A stretch of 64,000 bases of DNA, from positions 5,438,137 through 5,502,136 of the forward strand of contig JABAKD010000023.1 in the NCBI GenBank assembly GCA_012845835.1. The letters run 5' to 3'. Below are positions 58,031-64,000 of this stretch, in pieces; the stretch's first letter is position 1, and each line of letters begins with the position of its first letter. Both the position numbers and the translations under genes were made by a program. The stretch is from Undaria pinnatifida. Taxonomy: Eukaryota > Sar > Phaeophyceae > Laminariales > Alariaceae. The notes beneath the pieces were generated by a model that saw nothing but the letters and a program-made list of their open reading frames with translations, was not told where the DNA came from and ran no database searches.

Positions 58031-58298
58031 GGTAGAATGGTTTGCTATCATTCACCTCCGTTCCCCGCCACGTCATATAAATGTCCCGCCCTTCCGCTTC
58101 ATGTCGTTCATTGAAATAATGGGCATCTGCACGTAGCAGGCAGGTAGAAAAGTTTGATAGCATCCACCTCCGTCCCCCGCCACGTCATATAAATGTCCCT
58201 CCCTTCCGCTTCATGTCGTTCATTGAAATAGTGGGCATCTGCACGTAGCAAGCAGATAGAAAAATTTGATAGCATCCACCTCCGTCCCGCGCCACCAT
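58031..58298 (+). repeat. 112-bp tandem repeat, 2.4 copies
   Basis: Units start at 58031, 58143 and 58255. Each has ggtagaa..gtttg.tagcat, ccacctccgt, cgccacgtcatataaatgtc and cttcatgtcgttcattgaaa. Units 2 and 3 are closer to each other than to unit 1. Confidence 0.92.
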
Positions 58299-58411
58299 CA
58301 ACACCATCACTGCACACACGCCTCTTCCCACCGCGCACACAACCCCCCCCCCCCCCCCCCCCCCTTCCCTCCCCCGCCGCCTCACCTAACTAAAAGCAAA
58401 TCTGGTAGCAA

Positions 58412-58682
58412 CAGGTGATATCACCTCATTACTTATCCAGCCAGCCATGCCGTAGCTCCAATTCATTAAATCCCCCCCCCCCCCCCCCCCCCCCCGCCAC
58501 CCTCCTTTCCCACCACCCTCTCACCGCCGCCTGGGCCAATAAAAAGCACGTACAGTAAGTTCCTAACATGTATACATTTATGCGACTTAAAGCGCCTGGA
58601 ATCCCGCCCTCTCCCGTTTTGTTCTCTTTCCGAGCCGCCCCACCTAAAATTGAACCCTGCGCCAGAAGAAGTAGTAAACACT
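58412..58682 (+). repeat. B repeat head fragment
   Basis: It shows the start of B (gtgatatcacctcattac, gccatgccgtagctcc), two long C-tracts, and then acatttatgcgacttaaa, followed directly by a second B copy. Confidence 0.65.
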
Positions 58683-58689
58683 CCCCCGG

Positions 58690-59680
58690 ACAGGTGACAT
58701 CACCTCAATACCTTTCGAGGACAAACAAGGGCTACGAAAGAGGTAGCACTTTCCGCCTGAAAATGGTTTCTGAAGGACGGAGCTCCTTAACCCAAGGTCG
58801 TTTTGAAATTTGGCCATTTTTTTGGGCGTGGTTCTTGTTGTGCACCTAGTCTAGGCCATGGCATTCTTTTCCGGTAGCAGCGCAGCAGTTTCGAGTTTTG
58901 CTCCAAATCAATTTTGTGGGAGATGTCTTAAGCTTCCAAGTTAAGTAACCACGAAAAAAGAAGCGGTGCGCCTCTATCGTAGCACGCGTCCTTGCCATCC
59001 ATGCCGTAGCTCCCATTATCCCCCCCTGGCCCCTCCTTCCCCGCCACCTGCACCATCCCCTAGAACTAATACCACGCGTGCAGTAAGTTTCTACCAGGAG
59101 GCATACATTTATGCGACCTAAATCGGTTGGAATCCCCCCTCCCCCTCCCCTTCGAACATTCTGCCCTCTCCTCACCGGCTGTACGACTTACACAGGATGT
59201 ACATGTGGTAACTTGTTGCATTCCTTCCGTCAGACTCGTCCCCGTTTTAAAGGGTCTATAGTTTCCGTGCACAGACAGGGTTGCCCACCCCTCCCCCCGC
59301 CCCCCCCCCCGGCTACCCCGTCTTTTTCGCCCCCGGCAGCACTCTGACTGTGTTTGTTTTAATCCCGCCCTCCCCTCACCGGGATACACTTACTTGATAA
59401 ACTGATGAATTTCCTGCCACAGTTGTCAGATTTTGTCCCCCTAAAAAACGGGTGTTGCTATAGTTTCCGCGCACAGATTGACTAACATCACCCTGTTGAC
59501 CCTGGTACAACCTACACTGTAGTTCCAAGAAGGGGAGTCGCCGACTTATATCCTTGATGAGGACACACACCCCGAGATACGCGCGATCGGAGTATGTATC
59601 ACGCATAGATAGTAGCTTGCAAAAAAGATGAGTTTTCGACGAAATCTTCGACTTCACACAGGTAGGTGGAGTGTATTTAT
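58690..59680 (+). repeat. B repeat copy 3, split by a C element
   Basis: The copy opens with gacatcacctcaatacctttcgag, is interrupted by C copy 13, and resumes at ccatccatgccgtagctccc. It continues through acatttatgcgacctaaat, the gtcagactcgtccccg and gtcagattttgtccccc modules, and the 3' block ending ggtggagtgtattta. Confidence 0.8.
58720..58990 (-). mobile_element. C element copy 13, nested in B copy 3
   Basis: R-end first. The left end is worn (gacaaacaagggctacgaaag) and the right TIR is cctctatcgtagcacgcgtc. Internal ggacggagctccttaaccca and gggagatgtcttaagcttcc are conserved. In B copy 1 the flanking words (ctttcgag and ccatccatgccg) are adjacent, which fixes the insertion point. Confidence 0.83.
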
Positions 59681-59753
59681 TATGTATACAAAATATATCA
59701 CGTCATACAGGATGCATTTTGGTTTGGCTCATTCTATCTATTACCGCGCCTTC

Positions 59754-59850
59754 GGGCAAGAACCGGGGGGGAGAAGGGACGACACCTGTGACCACGGCTT
59801 GTCCAGAAGAAGCTGGAGAGTAGTATGTGTGTGAAAAAAAAAAAAAAAAA
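59754..59850 (+). mobile_element. SINE copy 9 (3' fragment)
   Basis: Only the last ~95 bp is present: gggcaagaaccggggggg, gacacctgtgaccacggctt, gtccagaagaagctggaga, then a 17-base A-run. Confidence 0.82.
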
Positions 59851-59937
59851 TGTCATGGTATTTCCCTGGGAGCCTAAAAAAGCGTAAGATATGGGGATAC
59901 GGTTGGATATATATAAAAGGGTTTCGGAGCTACTTGC

Positions 59938-61794
59938 ATTAAGGATTTTAAATCGTAATTTCGGCTGTGGGGGGAGAAAAATCGAGAAAATAATAACTTG
60001 GTTAATGTAGAGTCATGGCCCAGTTTGAGAGGAACAGAAAGCATAGTAGAATCCCATATAAAAAAATTGAACAATCGACCAGCCAGCCAGGACACCAACA
60101 CATCGAGGCACACATCATCTTCCACAGGGCATCCCGGACACACCAGACAGCATCCTCAACACCCAAGCATCCTCCCGAAGAGGCTGCCAGGTTCCTGGTG
60201 GACGATCTGCGGGATTGCCCACGGCAGACAGGCTGACGCGTCACCAAGGGTGTCCGAAGCGGCGCAAATTTAGCTCTTTGCTACGAACACGTAGCAACCA
60301 GCAAGCAATTTTCGAAATCAGAAGGCTCTTCTCACGTTCTTTGGAGACCGACGAGCTGTGGCCCACACACAAACGCAACGCGCCACGAGTGCTCCACCCA
60401 CGCGAACGCCACAGGTGCGGAAGGCTCAACCGGCCCCATCCCTGGCCCGCAGCAAAGCCTGTTTGCAGCCCACCAACAACAGCAGTAGTAGTAGTGCGGC
60501 CTCTCGGCGTTTTTGAATATTTTGAGCAGTCTGCTCAATAATCAAAAAGCCACACCGATCCGGTACATTAAAACCCGCGAACAGTGTGCATTCAAAACCG
60601 CGGTGTGCATTCAAAACCGCGGTGTGCATTCAAAATCGCGGAGATCGGAACACAGGAGGACGATGCCATGCAAGGCATACCATAGACACGGTGGTGCGCC
60701 TTTCTTCACCCTGAAGCAGCTCGTCTCTACCCCTGAGGCAGCCGGCCTCCACTCTTGAAGAAGCCGGTGGTCTCCATCGTTTCGAAGCCTCGAGCATCCT
60801 CCTTTGGAACCCTCCTTGTGTCCCTCTTGCGCGGCCGTTTCCCATGTTACACCATCGGTGTATCGGCCACTTCCGGTCTTGCAAGGAGGACGGCACAGAT
60901 GCAACCCTTGGTCTTCGTCTAGACGATCCAGCCAGATGTTTGTGGCTCGCGAGACGTCGCCCGGATGACCAGCAGTGGTCAGGGGACACTCGACAGTTTC
61001 ATCACTTATTGATGTTACACACAAGATCGACAAAATCGGCAACACAGATCTTGCCTTTAAATATCTACTGCTGCTGTACATCATAACCTGGTAATCGATG
61101 ACCCGTCCGAGGTGTGCACTTCTAAATCGTTTCATATTGTTTTTAGTCTCTGTCCCGTCTCCCCCTCTTCTGGCATGAAACCCAATCCAACCACATTCTC
61201 CACATACATCAAACATCATTGTCATCAGAGCCTTCAAACCGTTTGTTTTGCTCCCAGCAGTTGAGCACATCATCAACAACAGCAGTTGAGCACATTATCA
61301 ACAGCAGTTGAGCACGTCATCAACGCACGATAAAGAGTGACAGAAAATTGCGCCGCAGTAACCCACACAGCAGCAGCAGCAGCAGTACAGCAGCCTGTAC
61401 GCGGTCGGTAGTCAGCGTCGAGGGTAGGAACCGGTCGCTGGGCTCCCTGCCGTGTGTACTGATACCCTGCCGTGATGTTTGCTGCGGTGCAATTTTTCGT
61501 TCTGCAACAATAATACCTCTTGTTCATACTCCCAGCCTAAACTTCCCAGAATCATGAAAAATATACTACCAGGTACAGCACAGCCGGTAGCATGACCAGA
61601 AGATTGTTTGTTATGTGTGGTGAGTACACCCGGCGTCCGTGCTCATTATTCATCCTAGAGACATACAAAGTATATGTGAGACAGGGTAAACAACAATCTC
61701 AATAAATAAGGAATCAACATAGTCTAATGAAGCAAGTCAAATGCCGGCGTACCGGGCACAACAGCAAAACAAAACGAGCGAGACCATGATACTC
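59938..61794 (+). mobile_element. X repeat copy 3 (1,857 bp)
   Basis: Third copy, same orientation as copy 1, with scattered substitutions and small indels. It begins agctacttgcattaagg and ends gcgagaccat, without any LINE sequence beside it, which defines X as a unit of its own. Relative to copies 1 and 2 it has triplicated the word gtgtgcattcaaaaccgcg at 60583-60635 and gained taccaggta at 61567-61575. Confidence 0.88.
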
Positions 61795-62860
61795 CGGAGT
61801 ATTAAAGCGGAACTCATAGTTTTTTTTCCAAATTTCCAAATTTCCAAATTTTTCAAAAACTTCCCTATAAAAAACCGCAAGCTGGCGCATGGAACCCCCC
61901 GCCAGACAACATCTGCTGTGTACTCGTGTGTCCACTGAAGCCTGTGCTCCAAGGACAGCCAAGCGAGGAGACCACGTGAGTGGTGACGAAGAGGAGACCT
62001 TCTAGTCCGCGAGGTGAGTGATATGCCAAAAGAAGTGGATGTTGTTGTGACCCGAAGTCGTTGATTACGTGTTCGGCAAGGTCTGCTGTACGTACTCGCA
62101 GAAAATACGCGGCCTTGCATACTCAAGTGTTCATGCTGCGGACCCGCACGCGAAGCCAACAGACAGCACCCTAGCTCAATCAGAACAGGAGGAAGAGACA
62201 CAGATTGCCAAACACCAGTATCAGCAACCCAGGATAGCCAGGGTACCTAGCATCAACGCAGGATTTCAAACGTGCCCGGCATGGATTCGGCCGAGTTTTT
62301 TCGGTTTTATTTTGAAACAGGTGCGGAAATACTAGTGTAGTCATTTTGTGTATCATGTCATAGGCCGACGCACGAGGCATTTGGCTTGTCTGCTTATTCG
62401 TATGCATCTGGCAATGCCCGGAACAGCAGGGTACTGGCACGCGTCACATGTGGAATAGAAGCCTATCATCCGCCCCCCTCTGTGTTGCTTCATACAAAAT
62501 ATATGCTACCGTGTTGACAGCATGCACTCCGATGCCGTTGACATCGACCAGTTACTTACTCTCACCCAAAATCATTAGACTACAGCAGCAGTTGCGAAAT
62601 TGGCGTTCCTATGCTTGAGAAGGCGAACAGCCCATTAATGCCGTATGCCGTGTTACGCTCGAACATATCATAGGGATACGGCATGGGTACGGCTCTACCT
62701 TTTCCCCCTGCCCCGGATCCTTCAATACTTGGAGAAACGCAAAAACATGTGATCATCCTTTGCCCGAGACCGGTCTGTTGGAGATAAAAATTAATCACGT
62801 ACCAGGTACTATACGGCGTCAGCAGCACAGCCTCTTTCCCGCAGCGTCAGTTAGACACAA
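61795..62860. other. No firmly recognised gene
   Basis: After the X copy comes actccggagt (also at 51056) and AT-rich sequence. A plus-strand stretch at about 62045-62335 is open (DYVFGKVCCTYSQK, then a Glu/Gln-rich SEQEEETQIAKHQYQQ) and could be an exon fragment, but has no motif. Confidence 0.35.
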
Positions 62861-63220
62861 TTAGTCTTGTTTGCGCCAGTATAGGGCTACAGGAATTCGA
62901 TCATGTGTAAGTGAATAAGGACTTATATTCCCTACTGACAGCAAGCAGCAGGGGGTATAAAATGAGCAATAGCGAAACATGTCGAATCTGTCGTCGATCG
63001 AGCTCCAAAACTCAAATGTGGCAGCATGATACGACTCCACCGCCCTTGCCCCTGCTTCATCCTGTCTCTTCAAGAATGCCGATGTCCGACACGAGTACCG
63101 ATCCCGGGATGCAACAAGTAGCAGCATCAGCGGCAGCAGCGTTAGGAGCAAGCTGCAGAAGCAACCGTACTGAATATTAGCAGGAACAAGCGCAAGCAGC
63201 ACATTCCCCTCAGTCGTCAT
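62861..63220 (-). CDS. Possible small membrane or secreted protein
   Basis: A 119-codon frame runs from ATG (63220-63218) to TAA. Residues ~8-38 contain a hydrophobic run (CSLLLTLLPLMLLLVAS) suitable for a signal anchor, followed by a polar region (RDRYSCRTSAFLKRQDEAG) and an aromatic-rich C-terminal part (FEFWSSIDDRFDMFRYCSFY). No family is recognised. On the opposite strand a tataaaatg word at 62957 starts a 73-codon Ser/Ala-rich frame, which seems less protein-like. Support is composition and length only. Confidence 0.3.
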   Translation of the reverse strand: MTTEGNVLLALVPANIQYGCFCSLLLTLLPLMLLLVASRDRYSCRTSAFLKRQDEAGARAVESYHAATFEFWSSIDDRFDMFRYCSFYTPCCLLSVGNISPYSLTHDRIPVALYWRKQD

Positions 63221-64000
63221 TGCGGAACCGGAATACCGCGCCGACTTTGGTTGAGACGCACACTATGCAATCCTCATACCATACCCTTTAGTACCTGGTA
63301 GGTGTGTGAGGCTTGTTGCATAACACCGCTACACAATGAACCACGAAACTGGTCATGGTACAAAAGCCACGTGTGACACCATCCGCACTAGCCATGTGCT
63401 GCCACAGTAGTTGATACACGAAAGCTGCTGATGGGGTTGATGATCGAAGGCTTGCACGCGGTCACGCAGCACCAAGTACGTACTTTGAAGTACGCACGAC
63501 TAGGCGTTGGATCCTACTGGTTTAACGCTTTCTGCACTATGTACGCATTTGTACAATTCCGTGCTGCCCACGTGTTGCGACCATGCCGCCACCGTTGTGT
63601 GGAGACACATCATTTTTGAAAATCTTGATATGCGGCCGACTCACTGTCATAAATATGCGTGCTTCGTGGCTGCGATGCATGTTGTAGGCAGGGTGGGACA
63701 CAAGACATGGGATGTCTACGCAAGCGCAGCGTCTACAGCTTATTGTTTGTGCTGGCTGGCTGTTCCTGGATGAAGAAGAAGAGTCTCTGCTGCTGCGTAC
63801 CCTCTCAAGGATCCCCTATAACCACGCGGCGGACCTCTTGGACGGAACTCGGAGGAGGAGGAGGTCAACACCGCACTATAGACGTTGGTGGGAGAGAACA
63901 GCACGACACATAAGCTCCGAGCAATTCACGAATTCGTTCTGCATGAGGTATGTGCCATTTACGTTTCCTGCCGTTTGCACCCTCAAGGCACGCGCACTCG
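63221..64000. other. No recognised gene
   Basis: Short frames only. The palindromic 9-mer family occurs at 63292-63300 (tacctggta). A GGA-rich stretch lies at about 63849-63866. Confidence 0.4.

Noticed and set aside
62911..63180. Promoter plus 73-codon ORF after tataaaatg
   Set aside because: A TATA box overlapping the start codon is not usable for that ORF, and the Ser/Ala-rich translation looks like a shadow of the minus-strand frame.

Overview
This window looks like a stretch of nuclear DNA from a large, repeat-rich eukaryotic genome. There is no bacterial-style gene packing, no operons and no tightly spaced ORFs. The one convincing gene is split by GT-AG introns with pyrimidine-rich acceptors, and most of the rest is made of transposon-derived repeats that insert into each other. 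A brown alga or another stramenopile is my best guess, from the intron-rich ZU5-domain gene, the long GTT/AAC microsatellite and the mixture of tRNA-derived SINEs, LINE remnants and short TIR elements. That assignment is inference; no rRNA, organelle or marker gene is present to prove it.

Layout. 1-10 kb: a 773-bp (GTT)n microsatellite; a pair of ~110-bp inverted repeats 7.8 kb apart (2110-2218 and 9941-10062) that could be the ends of one large element; one SINE; and an old ~0.5-kb tandem duplication. 10-18 kb: C-tract-rich 'B' repeats and a ~0.9-kb inverted repeat ('E') with a SINE in its spacer. 18.8-24 kb: six copies of a ~270-bp TIR element ('C') and a short membrane-protein-like ORF. 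26.1-33.6 kb: a 7.6-kb palindrome whose arms each carry a 1.84-kb repeat ('X') plus a decayed LINE with a YADD reverse-transcriptase motif. 34.2-42.0 kb: the main gene, on the minus strand. 43.5-47.6 kb: more C and D elements, a coding-like island and a LINE fragment. 48.9-61.8 kb: a dense nest of SINEs, B, C, D and F elements, ending in a third X copy. 61.8-64 kb: largely unassigned, with one small minus-strand ORF.

Main gene. Four exons on the minus strand join in phase 0 throughout (42043-38543, 38128-37754, 36122-35829, 35013-34222). They encode a protein of more than 1,650 residues with an N-terminal beta-rich segment, six 16-residue repeats, a low-complexity middle, four ~88-105-residue repeats, a beta-sandwich-like region, a ZU5 domain interrupted by an intron, and an unrecognised beta-rich C-terminal domain. 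The real start probably lies in an upstream exon that I could not place.

Most notable observations. The C family has about 13 copies. Five have exact 4-bp target-site duplications and four more have near matches. Two copies have amplified the same end in ~97-bp units. SINE and C elements interrupt B copies, and D sequence interrupts two C copies, so their relative ages can be read from this window.
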